Shown: positions 11,581-22,951 of the stretch, piece by piece
How positions within the stretch are numbered: position 1 is the first letter of the stretch
Layout of the letters: the number at the start of each line of letters is the position of its first letter
Assembly (NCBI GenBank): GCA_009733575.1
Contig: ML769389.1
Coordinates: 372,001 to 436,000 of the forward strand
Direction: 5' to 3'
DNA from: Gymnopus androsaceus JB14
Lineage: Eukaryota; Basidiomycota; Agaricomycetes; Agaricales; Omphalotaceae
Length of the DNA: 64,000 nt
Translations under genes and position numbers: made by a program
Notes under the pieces: model-generated
The model's input: only the letters and a program-made list of their open reading frames with translations
What the model was told of the DNA's origin: nothing
The model's database searches: none

Positions 11581-12709
11581 GTATGTAGATTCGAGATGAA
11601 GTGGAAGGTTATCGGGCTCGCATCGTACTCTGGACTTACCAAGGAACTTTTGGTTCTGGAACTGATTGATGATTCAAGTTAACCAATTCCTTGGGAGCTT
11701 TCGGTTCGAAAACAGGGGGACGCGGCCGGGAGATCGGACCCAAGGCTTTTACAAAACTTCAGCGAGATGAAGAGGAAGACCTGGTCACGATTCGCGAACT
11801 TGTTCACGAGTAGGAGCAGAAGATTTCGAAAGGCCAGGGATATAAGAAAACAGGCGCCCTTGAGGGTTCCTCGGAAGGGTATCATTATTTGCAGAGGCTG
11901 ATGGCTGCTCTGGAGATGGGAGCTCTCAAGCTGATAGTAATAGCTTCATCCAGAAGATGCGAATATTGAGGAGCCAATAAAGTAAGTAGCAGGACTTTCC
12001 GTCTCGGCGGCTCCTGTATGTTATTCTGCTAAAAGGAGCGGCTGTTCCAGCAGGTGAAGGCAAAGAAACCGGTTTCCTTGCCACAAGGAAAGTCCGCCGA
12101 CCAAGCGGCGTGAGGTCACTGGGGCACTTGCGTGCTCGTTGGTCGTGGCTCGCGAGTCTTCGATACAGTGTGCAGAGTGTGAGGAGCCGTAGGAGGTACG
12201 ACGTTGTTTGTTCTCGAGCCTGGCACGAAGACTTTGCCTGAATATGAGAGTTAGGCGAGTTTTTTGAACATGGTAACTGATAGCTTACTTACTTTGACTA
12301 ACTATGAGCATCAATAGTCTCTTCCCCAACGATCTAACCGCATCATCGACATCAATCAGGTCCACTGCCACCAGTGGTATCTCTTCACCTTCATCTCATA
12401 GTCAGGAGGGAGTCGGATTGCATCCGGGAAGCTAGTTCTATCCTCTCGTTTGTGCTTGTAATACAAAGAGGCTGGTTAGTCCAAACAGTGCAAATAGTGT
12501 AAACGAGGGTCCTGATCATGCCAAGGCTTGTTCAGGCTTCTCACTGATTCGTCCTCAGACTGTCGAAAGTGCTCAACTGGAAGATATTCGGGAAAGTTCA
12601 TGAGAGGAATGGAAAGAACGCGCAACGCGGCGCAAGTAAGCGCGCAGAAATTATTGATCAAAGATTGAGCGCCCAATCTTTTTTTTGCTTCTCAAGTTCT
12701 ACAGCGACG

Positions 12710-14069
12710 ATGGATGTATCCAACATATTGGCTGAACATGCAGAGAAAATGTAACGTCTTTCAGACAGATCAATTGAAAGCAATTCTAACCGTTTTCCTT
12801 TCTAAAGTAAATCAACGCAAGTCGAAACCGAAAACCCACTAGATATCGATATTGGATACCTTACCGTAACAGACCCGAATCCTATTGATGTTGAGAGCTA
12901 CGAGTATGTTTGATTCTACTAGCTGCATCATTGTATGGACTTATTTTCTTTTATAGATCTTCCCTTGAATCTCACCTTCTTTCCCTTGCCCGCACCGGAA
13001 CCCAATCTCTGCTCAACTCCTCTCTTCTCCCTTCCACCAACCTCAATAACGTCAACCCCGGATGGTCCCCTAGTTCATCTTCCACCTGCAACTACCCAGC
13101 TTCCCAGAGCTAAACCTCTTCCAAAGCCGAAACCTCCTACCAAATGGGAACTGTTTGCCCGGGCAAAAGGAATTCAAGGCAAAACCAAGGAACGCAGAGT
13201 GAAGAAGGTATGGGACGAGGAACGTGGTGAATGGGTCAATCGCTGGGGCAAAGATGGGAAGAATAAGCAGGTAGAGGACCAGTGGATTACTGAGGTTCCG
13301 CTGAATGCTGGTAAGCTGTCTTTTTTTTCTTCGAAGATTGTCTCTTGTTTAAGATTCATATTTTTGTAGATGTCGATCATGACCCTCGTAAAATTGCACG
13401 CGATGAGCGCAAGGCTCGGGTTCAAAAGAATAAAAAGCAACAGGAAGCGAATGTTGCAAGGGCTCAAAAAAGTAAAGTTTTATCCTGCCTTTCAGACTTT
13501 TATTCACCTCATTCCGTCTGCTTAGCCTCTACCTCCACGTCATCCAACCCCAGACCTGAACGCGAAGCACACAAAACACAACTCGAACGTACACTGGCCA
13601 TGTCCCGTACCAGTACTGCGAGCATGGGCAAGTTCGATCGAAAATTGGAAGGAGAGAAAAAGCTGAAGGGGATAAAAAGAAAGGTAAAATCTGCTGGTAC
13701 CCTTTCCAATTCATCCTCGTCTAACATCCCTGTCCCCAGTTCGATCCAGCTGAAGGCTCCATCTCCGCGGAAGCCAAAGCTTCTATCGATATTCTCCAAA
13801 AAATGAACTCGGATGCGCGCAAAACACGTATCACCGACGCTCAACGTCCGGGACGGCCGTCGAAGAAGGCTCGTACTTCCGGTCCTTCTTCTGGTGCAGC
13901 TGGTGCAGACCAGGATCCAGAAGACAAAGTGCTGAATGTCCGCAAAGCGGTGAGGTTTGCGAGTAAAGGTCGCGGTGGGGTTGCGCTGGGACGGGAGAGG
14001 GAGAGGAGTGGAAGAGGCGGAAGTGGAAGAGGAAGGGGACGGGGTGGTGGAAGAGGTGGCAAGCGGTAG
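12710..14069 (+). CDS. RRS1: Ribosome biogenesis regulatory protein RRS1
   Basis: Nucleolar factor that works with RPF2 to load the 5S RNP during 60S subunit assembly. Six exons: 12710-12750, 12808-12903, 12957-13310, 13370-13471, 13526-13683 and 13740-14069. Hallmarks in order: a short N-terminal helix, GYLTVTDPNPID, LLSLARTGTQSLLN, LPRAKPLPKPKPPTKWE, a KVWDEERGEWVNRWG block, DPRKIARDERKARVQKN, then SRTSTASMGKFDRKLEGEKK. The C-terminus is RG/GR rich, as expected for a nucleolar RNA-binding tail. One base too many sits in the tcctctcttctcc stretch near 13020: the frame before it matches the family helix and the frame after it matches FSLPPTS. No intron can explain this. In an essential gene a sequence error is more likely than decay. 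Confidence 0.9.
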
Positions 14070-14500
14070 ATTTGCTTGGTTGCTGCGTATCAGTAATATT
14101 TACTACATACGGATTATGTAGTACCATATATACAGTTCTACCTGTAGTTCGCATTGCGGAGCAGCTCGAATTTATGTACTACACTACTACTCAAATCGGA
14201 AACCGTGGCAGAAGAGTGGTAGCACAGGCGGGCCATAACCACAAGGTCAATGTTATGTGGTCAAGCTATGTCAGGATTAAACATTTCGTCGCGCTATGCT
14301 GTGCACATTGTACGTGTTGTTTGCCGAATGAATGAAACTATGAACGAAAGCAGCGAGCACGCTGAAATGAATGCATATAGTCATATTCGCAAATAAACAA
14401 GCGAAATCTCGATATAAACTAATCAACAAATAAAATAGACAATGAATAAACAACAAAACAGCGCGAAAGTCAAATTACACAAGTTGAGGAGTTTCCGTTC
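14070..14500. other. Convergent 3' intergenic region
   Basis: Lies between the 3' ends of RRS1 (plus) and the Crinkler-like gene (minus). It becomes A-rich after about 14390. I see no gene or repeat; it should contain both 3' UTRs. Confidence 0.6.
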
Positions 14501-16686
14501 TCAATCAGTAACTCCCTGCGTCAGATCGAAGGTTGGCCCTTTCATCAGTTCGTTGTCGAAGAAGGTGACTTGCTTATAATCGTCAGAAAAGACTGCATGA
14601 AGCAAGTCTTTTATTTGAGCTGAAGAAGACATTAAACATAATTCGTTCAAGAGTCAAAAAGATGAGTACTTACAATGCTTTTGTGTGGGTGTCGTTTTCC
14701 GAAAATCCACTATCATGAATTCAGTTATGCCATCCGATACCATACTGTGATAAGCTCCGTCAGGCGAGAAGCGGTAGGCATGCTCAGCTAGCCGATCCCC
14801 ATCCTTGAGCAGCTCTATACCCCAACTGCGCGGTTGACATGAGTCCTCCATTGATTCGGCGGGGTGGACAAGAAAATCGATGCGACCCGCTGGTTGATGA
14901 CCAACTTTGGTTCCGTATTCTGGAGAAATCATTGCCCTAGGACGGTAATGGTACAGGCACCTGTAAAATTCATGTTGGTAAAGCGCTTCCAGTGCTGTGG
15001 CCTCATTAGAGTCATGTTGAGTTTGAAGATGATTGGGATTGAATCTTCGGATCACCGTAGTTACCAGCCGATAGAGGGTAGAGACATCTTCCAGGAGATC
15101 TGGGACTGGAGGTTCAAGACAAAGCTGTAGCATAACCTTTTGAAGCGGAAATGAAAATGAAAATTGTGTTCGTCTATTGCTCATGCGCTCCATATATAGC
15201 AGTCCTAGCCTATGTACAAAGCGGATGTCGGCGGGGTCGAGTCCACTAGGAAGAGGGTTGGTGGAAGAAATATGGTCGTGAACCATTAGGTAGGCAAAAA
15301 CACGGTTTACTCTTGGATCAGCGGCGACATCTGCTTTGGGGAGTAGTCTCCCGCAATGAGTGTTCACAACTAGACCGTTTAGAAGCCCTTGGAGTGGGTG
15401 ATCCTGTTTGAACTCTTTTAACGTATATATCTCATTTTTTCGGACTTTGTTTTTCTAGAATGTGAAAGATTGGAAATATGGAACCGAATGAACATGCATA
15501 AACTCACATTCGTTCCAACCACCTCCATCATAGCTGAGATGAGAGCGATATAGCCATCACTCCACTTGTCGATGAGTTCACGAAGTGCTTGATCTATTCT
15601 AGGCCATGCACCTTGATCTACACCCATCGAGATATAATCATCGACCTCGGCCTTTTCAAAAGCGAGACCGAGGGGAGGAAAGGCATGGATAGTGGGCGCA
15701 AAGGACGTTGGCCGGAGATTGACCCTCATATCTTCATTAAGATAAGGTAGTATCTCATCCGAATCAAAATCGGTGGTTTCGGGCATCGCGCTACCATATG
15801 AACAAGCGACGATTATGCGAAAAGGGTGCCCAGGAAGAGCATCGGCGACTCTCTTGAATAGACCTGTCCAAAGGTCTATATCGGTATAGGTCGCTTGGCC
15901 TTCATCTATAAGGACGGAGGTTGTAGCATTACGTCGGATAGCTTCGTGTTCGTACCCCTCGAGATCCATGCGATCGTCCTGTACGTCTTTGTGCCACGAA
16001 TCAAAACGATAGCAAAATTCACCTAGACCTTCAAGTTTGACTTGAATGAGCCTCAGAAGAGTACTCTTCCCACATGCAGGACTACCGCGAAGCTATTAAT
16101 ACAATTAGGTGAGCCATCTAGAGTTGCGAAAAATATGTCCTGTGCTTTACTTGAATAAAGTTCACGACGTTGAGTCGCTTGATGATACTGTCGACAAGTT
16201 TCTCTCGTCGAGCGACAACATCTATTATCGCGATCAGCTTCGGGATTATGGAGAAAGACCTGTTGACGTACAGGGAAAATTAGGGGTATTCCTTCGCCGA
16301 TGAGAGGGACGTTCGGCGAGCACTCAATTGTACGGTCAGTCTTTGAGGAGGGTTCCACGCAAAGAGATCACCTTTGAAAAACGTCGCTTCTCCGAAGTGA
16401 GCACGTTTCTCCCAGCTTTCTTTATCCACCCTGATTGCCACCGTATTCCCCGGCGCGCGGGGGTCAATAACGTCAAGTTCGAAAATTACGACTTTATCGG
16501 TCCCTATGCCAAATTTTGTTTCGCAAAGCTTGACAGCATCCTAAAAATTGTGGCGTCAGCGTCAGTTTTTGCTCATCTGTAGCTGATGCTGACTTCGTAG
16601 GAAGGAGCCGAATCTCCTTCGTAAGATATCCGATATTCTCCGTTCTCAAAGAATAGCCAGTCAAAGACGGCTGCAGGTTTAGACAT
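14501..16686 (-). CDS. Crinkler-like P-loop NTPase with C-terminal PD-(D/E)XK-like nuclease domain
   Basis: Six exons, 16686-16594, 16540-16311, 16259-16151, 16092-15508, 15454-14674 and 14619-14501, keep one frame of 638 residues. Introns are 51-58 nt. The 51-nt intron 16310-16260 has a weak gtccct donor but removes an in-frame TAA. The layout follows Crinkler (CRN) proteins of basidiomycetes: an N-terminal header (about 1-110), a P-loop GSPACGKST at about 147-155, a Walker-B-like VLIDE near 205, and a C-terminal part in which GRIDF (D about 532) and GIELLK (E about 553, K about 556) are spaced like a PD-(D/E)XK nuclease. CRN-type proteins are proposed effectors or conflict proteins acting in the nucleus; the role here is inferred. 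Its start lies 27 bp from a transposase relic, so the promoter must be transposon-derived. Confidence 0.78.
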
Positions 16687-17054
16687 GACCGTAGAGGTCG
16701 TAGAGGTCGGTGTTAGAAAGAGGAAAGATAATTGGTAGTCGGCACGGCTGCTTTGAAAAACGGCGCGCGCTTATTTTTGATCTCGGTCAAAGCTGGTTCT
16801 AGCTTTTGCATAGAATGCCAAGGGGCACTTTGCAGCACCCCGTTGGGTGAGAAATACAAAACCTTGCAGAGCATTGCTTGTTTCTGGCCTGCAAATGGAC
16901 CCAAAGGAATAACAGTGTTGTGCACTTTAGGTTGCTGGCTTGTTGTTGGCCACCAGGCTGGTCCGCGGTTCATTTTGTTGGCACGGAGAGAATCTTCTGC
17001 AAAATATTCATGAGTGGAAGAGCAATCAAACACCCATACAGTGCCCGCAGGCAC

Positions 17055-18897
17055 TTCCCATCACCTGAGTAACCGTAAAAAGTACAAAATTTTCAAACCT
17101 TTTCAGAGCATGTGAAACCCGGCCAGTTTTTTCAAAAATAGGTGCAATCAACTCCATTTGGATAGCTCTACTTGGCTTGTGCTTCACTAAGCCAGTGCTT
17201 GAGTTTTGGTTTTCGGACCGCTATTGAAAAATGAACTTTGCTTAGGCATACCCTAATTAGGAAGGTGCCTTCTATATATAGTAGTACAGCTTTCTCTGCA
17301 AAATATGCCAGTTTATTGGCTGTTATTCAGTGCAGTGTCATTTTTCCGTGTCCATCTGCTTCATTCAATCAGTTTCACATGCATCCATTGCCAAAACCTG
17401 GCTTTGCTAGTTAAATAAGAGCATGCTCTGAATACAGGCCATGTGCATGTCATTAAAATGCTCAAAAAAGGTGTTATAAGCCTTCCTGCAACGTTCCAAG
17501 AGCACAAAGTTTTGGTTGTTTTGGCTTGCAAAAATGAACACTGTGGAAAATTATTGCCAAATGTAGCTCTAGTTTCTTTCTCAATGTAAATTGTATTCTT
17601 TTGAGTGGTTTCCTTCTAAAACTATTTTTATTATAATTTTAGTTATTTTTTTCCATCCAAAACAGAGGGCACTGTACTTCAATATCATTTGGAAACTTGA
17701 CCTCAAAGATTTGAATGGCATCTTTGGCTCTGCAATGTAGTAAAATTAGCTCAAGTGTGCATACCTGTGCAATTAATTGCTTCATATCCCACTAAGGATC
17801 ATGATTTGCACCAGTTTAGATGTTCCAATGAAGCTCCTGGTTTGATATAATTGTCAGGCCTTAGCTCATTCCAGACACTCCCTGCGCTTGTTAACCACCT
17901 GCTGATGTTTCCCATGCTCTGTAACCATCTGCGGATACCTTCCACACTCATTTACCTAAAATGCAGGTGCTTCCCATGCTTATTTACCATTTATCCTGCC
18001 TGCTGGGCACTTTCTACATGTGATTACCAGTTATCCTGCCTTCCGGGTGCCTCCCACACTTGATAACCATCCATCAGGCCCTCCTGACAACTTACACAGC
18101 CACCCTACAGTATATATGTGAGTAGACACCCCAAGTCCATGTACCCTAGTCTGTTATTACCACTGTTACCATTGTTTTCTGGTTTCCAAATCTATTCTGT
18201 TTGCTGTCTCTCTGTTTTGTCTATTCTGACCAGCTGTGCCTTCCGAGCTCTGTTTGAAGGCCCACTGTCATCTGCATTGACTGCAAGGCTCCATCCGTAA
18301 ATCCCAAATCTATGTCTGGAGCTCACTGTCTGCTATTTCTGTTTACAACTTTACAACCAAAGCTCCTTGGGAGCTTCCTATTTGGGTTTTGCTACCTCGA
18401 GAACCTCTGGCACCATCTGCTTTCACCCTATTCCATCCGCTCCCATGCCATTTCTGTTTGCTTCCACCCTATTTCCATCCACATTTGCTGTATTCCACCT
18501 GCATTATCCATATTTGGACTTATTACACCTTTTTGGGCCACCTCTTCATCCATATTCCATCCACTTCCACTCACTTCTGGTTGTTGGACCACAATACCAC
18601 CCAATTCTTCCTGATTACATCATCAGGTGGCCTGTACACTGTTCCTTGCACCTCTGAGGCTTGTACTGTTCCGTACAACACTCATACTACTGTCCAGACC
18701 CACCTTACAGCATGGTTACCCTGGGTGGTCATGTTTGGTCTCCACTTACATCTAGGTGCAAGACATTTGGGATACATCAGTTCAAGATCCATTTCGTGCA
18801 CCAGGTCTCACAATAATGTGCCTGGAGGAGGAGAAGGAGAGACCCAGCCATTAGGTTGTTGAGTGCTGTGTCCCTTGCCAGCTGTCTCATCAGCAAA
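17055..18897. other. Repetitive filler of unknown type
   Basis: Pyrimidine-rich sequence with degenerate repeats of roughly 50 bp at about 17870-18100 (variants of cttccc-catgc-ttaaccat-ctgcctgc) and TATA-like motifs at 17273 and 18111. No protein is recognisable; the long open frames at 18312-18862 arise from low-complexity sequence. It separates two parts of the transposase relic and is probably one or more inserted elements. Confidence 0.45.
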
Positions 18898-19500
18898 ACC
18901 TGGATAATGGTCATAGCAGACCATAGCAGGCTATAGTGGCCATAGTTCTGTCAAGAAATATGGCTGCTATTGCTATGGCCTGCTATGAAGTTCTGTGGGA
19001 TCACTGACTTGTTCCATCATTTGACAGCTGTTTGACATCTGTCATTCTCTCCCGCCAACAGTATATAAGAGGAATTGACAACTTCATCTTGATTCTTAGT
19101 TGCCTAGGCTCATTGTGGTATTCTTGGTGCATCTCATTAGGTTCTTTGGTTTCAGGATGTTTATTTGATAGAGTAATATGTTCTTGTACTGGGTAACGAA
19201 TGGTTATAATTATGCATATGCACTTTGTACTATAGTCTACATTTGAACATGAAGATATAAATGATTTTATTTTGCCATCATCCAGTTTTATGATCCTCAA
19301 GACAATTCAAACAAATAATATATTCAGTATGACAACCAATGTTGAGTCTTGACATTCCCGTGAAATCCATAGTGATCCATAGCAGTCCATAGCAATCCAT
19401 AGCTCTGGATAGATGGGAACCTTGCTATGGGTGCTATGAGTGCTATGAGTGCTGGGTAGCACTATCCAGCACTGTCCAGTACACCCATGTTTTGCTGATG
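18898..19500. mobile_element. Non-autonomous DNA transposon A (CATCAGC TIR family)
   Basis: 603 bp bounded by CATCAGCAAAACCTGG and its near-perfect inverse CCATGTTTTGCTGATG. Both ends carry many copies of a CATAGCA / TGCTATG motif as subterminal repeats. It is inserted in the transposase relic after the lysine-rich stretch. Flanking dinucleotides are CT and TT, so the target duplication is not exact. No coding capacity. Confidence 0.75.
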
Positions 19501-20004
19501 TTTCTTCTTTTTCCCCTTTCCTCTTCCTGTTGACTCCACTGGCTGAGACCCAGATGCTGCTGATGTTGATGTAGTAGAGCTTGGTGGAAGTGTCTCTTTC
19601 AAGAGTTTCTTCTGCATTGCAATTTTTTCTTCTGATAGCTTCAGGTATCCACATCCTTTGAGAACATAATCAGAGGCATGAATAGGACACCCTCAACTCT
19701 TTTCTCCCAGTGGTTGAACTCCTTCTTCCTTCCACTTATATGAACACTGGTCATTTGAACTGGTGCAGCATTCATCCTGACAGATAATGCAGTGAGCTTT
19801 TGCACTTGGTGGCAAATTTGGAGGTGTTTCAATCTCTAGCTGACTCAGATCACCACTATATGTGTAGCAGTATCTGAAATAAAATGAGTACGGGACAAAG
19901 TGCAATAAAAATAAACAAACTGATGGAAAGATCTCCTCTTCAAATACCTTGATGAGCTTGCTGCATGACACAACAACATCTTCATGTTCATACCCATCAA
20001 CATA

Positions 20005-20824
20005 CACTAGCAGCAAAAATTAACCAGACAGCCAATATCTCTACAGTACAGCCACATATTGACTTCAAAAAGTTGTAGATAGGAGGGAAAGAGTAATCTA
20101 ATGTCATTTACAAAGTTGTCTCATTACCAAGTATGGTAATTCTTTTCCTTTTTTTTTTTTTGGTGGAGCATTTGCAGGTTGGGTTGAGTTGACATAGTTG
20201 CTGTCCCTTGCCTGCTGTAGGAGACCAGGGATTCAAACCTTCTGAATAGGAATATACAGCAATTTGTGATAAATTTTGAGAGGTTGCATTCAGAAATTGA
20301 TTATTATTATTATTATTTATTATTTATTTATTTTTTGCAAAATTGGAGTTCACCACTGAAATCTACATGAAAACCTACCTAGGGTACAATTTTTTCCAAT
20401 ATGAATTGATGCTGTCAATAGTCCTCTATACTGCAATGAAAGTGGCCATTTTTAGCATTTTGAAGTTGAAATTGGCCAAAATTGCACAAACTGGCCAATT
20501 TGCAAGCTTTATTCCAAGGCAACAAGCATAAGAACTCATATTGGAAAAGTTTGTATCCTAGGTAGTTTTCATGTAGAATCCAGTGGTGAACTCCATTTTT
20601 GCAAAAAAAAAAAATAATAATAATAATTATTATTATTATTAATCAATTTCTGAATGCAACCTCTCAAAATTCATCACAAATTGCTCTATATTTCATATTT
20701 GGTAATGAAAAAACTTTGTAAATGACATTAGATTACTCTTTCCCTCCTATCTACAACTTTTTGAAGTCAATATGTGGCTGTGCTGTAGAGATATTGGTTG
20801 TTTGGTTAATTTTCACTGCTAGTG
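20005..20824. mobile_element. 820-bp fold-back MITE in the transposase relic
   Basis: The two halves are inverted copies: the first 115 bp (CACTAGCAG onward, with attaacca and ccacatattgacttc) reappears reversed at 20705-20824, and an inner part with gaggttgcattcagaaattga and an ATT-rich run mirrors at about 20580-20680. TA flanks both ends (20003-20004 and 20825-20826), pointing to a Tc1/mariner-type target. The interrupted protein reads on across it (KFKG, then VDGYEHEDVV). Confidence 0.82.
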
Positions 20825-21093
20825 TACTTAAACGCCCTTGAACTTCATCACCTTTGTTAGATGAAATCTGACTTTCTTGAACCAATTGAAAGCAGTTGTT
20901 TTGCTATTCTCAGACTGAATATTGAACAGAAAGTGATTAGCATATTGTGCAAGCTTTGCTGGTCGCAACTGTGAAAATAGATTAGGCAAGAGCGTGAACA
21001 GCGAGATGGAATCTGTAGCTTACACATCCTTTGAACCCACCATCCTTCTCATCGACTTGTCCCCAAGCAAACTTGAGAACACTCTCTTGAACA

Positions 21094-21655
21094 CATCAGC
21101 AAAACCTGTATTTTTGCTGGAGGTCTCCAGAGATCTCTGGAGCTTGACAGCTGTTAAAAAAACTGTCAATTTTCTCCAGAGATCTCCAGAGGTCTCTGGA
21201 ATAGGGTACTGTACCGTTTCAACCAAAACTTCACGGTATGTGATGCGTGACCTCTACTGTTCAGAAAATTCAGTGTTCACAAAGTGCAGTGACCTGTGAC
21301 CAATCTGTGAACTGTTCACTGGCATTGAGTCCACCTGTCCTTCTGGTTCATGATATGGTAGATATCTTGTTTTGAAGCAAGAAATAGCTTGTTTGTAAGT
21401 AAATCAGGGCTAATTTGAGTGTTTTTAAGGACTTTTTTTTACCATTTTTGAGGAATATTTTTTTAAGTATATATTTTATTTCAGTTGTCACAGTGTTCAC
21501 AGCCCGAAATGACCAGTGACACCCTCCTGTGAACTGTTCATTTTGAGCCTAAGTGATGCGTGACTGAACTTTTGGTCGAAACGGTACAGTACCTTGCTCC
21601 AGAGATGTCCCAAATGAATGGGTTTTCTCCAGTGAAAATACAGGTTTTGCTGATG
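21094..21655. mobile_element. Non-autonomous DNA transposon B (CATCAGC TIR family)
   Basis: 562 bp with 20-bp or longer perfect TIRs (CATCAGCAAAACCTGTAT and inverse) and a 2-bp target duplication CA (21092-21093 and 21656-21657). The interrupted transposase confirms the site: removing the element and one CA restores the frame. Subterminal repeats are TCCAGAGATCTCTGGA. Element C is nested inside it. Confidence 0.82.
21205..21593. mobile_element. Nested small DNA element C
   Basis: About 389 bp with TIRs GGTACTGTACCGTTTC and GAAACGGTACAGTACC, extended by accaaaa and ttttggt. It lies inside element B. The interior holds repeated ctgtgaactgttcac words. Target duplication is unclear. Confidence 0.65.
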
Positions 21656-22290
21656 CATCAGGATGGTCCAATAATGATATATGAGCTGCGCCTTGGCCTT
21701 GTCTGTTTTCTAGAATCTGGCCTGTTCTCAACAAATAGTTTGCTCTATCCCAAAGATGGCAAGCATAATATGGACCCTTCCCCGGGCATGCCGCGACTTC
21801 ATTACTGCAGTTTGAGCTGGCCAAAGATAACAGTGGTCTATCTTTTTATGCATTGCATTGCAAAGACGAGGAATTGCGGGCTGGATTTTCAGCTTCTCCT
21901 TCTGCAGTTTCTGTTGCAGATCTAAGCGCGCCTCAGTGTATCAACGAAGGACTTCAAGCTCGATGACCTTTGAACCAGCAGACGAATCTGCCTGCATGAC
22001 TTTGCGGCTTGATATGTCCTTTAATGAGCTTCGAAAGCTCTTTGAACACCGTTTCCGGGCTTACACGCTCATCCGCATCATCATCACTGCTCTCACTCTC
22101 GTTACCCGAGTCGACAGGACTGGCAGTCTCGACACCTGGTGTTGTAGATGGCACACTACTTGGTTCTGGGTCACAGTTCCTAACCAAACCCATGTCGGAC
22201 TCATCAACAGATGGTTCATGGTCTGTCGGATTACTTATTGAATCACTGGGAGAGACAGAATGAAGGGTCTCCTCAACCTCGGATCTTGAG

Positions 22291-22951
22291 TTTTACAGTC
22301 CCTTGGAAAAATGCGGACGTGCGCTGTACAAGGTTTGACATTTAGTCTTGGCGATTCGGAGCCTCAAGAATATATGCTTTACGACGCCGCTATCATCTAT
22401 GGCAGACTCAATGAACAAGATTCACCACTATTGCGGTTTCCACCGCGCACAGCCACCCACGCAAAGGTTAGTTCAAACAGCGTCGAGACTGTCAACGAGC
22501 CCTGAAATTGATGCATTGTTTAGCCAGATCTCAATACCCCGACAGGTACATAATCACCCGAAGGAAGTGAAAGCTCGATTTTCCAAAATTCTTCACTGTA
22601 TCTTCTTGGACGAATTTTTCGCTGCATCTAACACGACGCGCCTCTGCCCTAGCTGCTCACCCTGGCACAGGTACATTCGGGACCGACATTCCAGGTGCGA
22701 TGGCCAACTTGAATACTCCCGATGTATACAAGACCTACGTGTACCCAAGGTTACAGATGCCGAACATGGTGCATCGGTATGATTGCTATACCGTATATGT
22801 ATTTCAACATTTTTCCTTGATCTACCCTGAGACTGTCATCTGTACTTAATAATTTTCTATTGCCTTTCTGCTAAATGTCTATGTAAGTTTCATGTATACT
22901 ACCATCCTTTCACAAACCACTCATTGTTCTCACAACACCAGAAACTTCACG
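22291..22951. other. Intergenic, no supported gene
   Basis: Open frames at 22311-22505 and 22348-22782 have no recognisable motif. The stretch lies between the transposase relic and the DUF6534 gene, and its last part should hold that gene's promoter. Confidence 0.5.

Larger units (their letters stand above)
10818..12709. other. Gene-poor interval with relics
   Basis: It holds an inverted-repeat hairpin (11121-11213) and a decayed F-box end (11340-11580). The open frames at 11679-11885 and 12476-12676 carry no family motif. The last 300 bases should contain the RRS1 promoter. Confidence 0.55.
16713..22290 (-). pseudogene. DDE-family transposase gene split by nested insertions
   Basis: Pieces on the minus strand follow the order of one agaric DDE transposase. 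About 22290-21960: acidic N-terminus (SPETVFKELSKLIKGH). 21950-21658: GKGPYYACHL and SLLDHPD. 21091-20827: SVLKFAWGQVDEKDGG, LRPAKLAQYANHFLFNIQ, FNWFKKVRFHLTKVMKFKG. 20002-19501: VDGYEHEDVV, CQDECC, WKEEGVQPL, DYVLKGCGYLKL. 17054-16713: VWVFDCSSTHEYFAEDSL and MNRGPAWW, a catalytic-core block. Reading continues across the insertions at 21094-21655 and 20005-20824. In-frame stops (for example TGA near 21925) and the insertions make it dead. I infer that the last piece belongs to the same copy because orientation and order fit; 1.8 kb of unassigned repeat lies between. Confidence 0.72.

Noticed and set aside
18312..18862. Open frames of 96-157 residues
   Set aside because: Overlapping frames in low-complexity pyrimidine-rich sequence with no domain.
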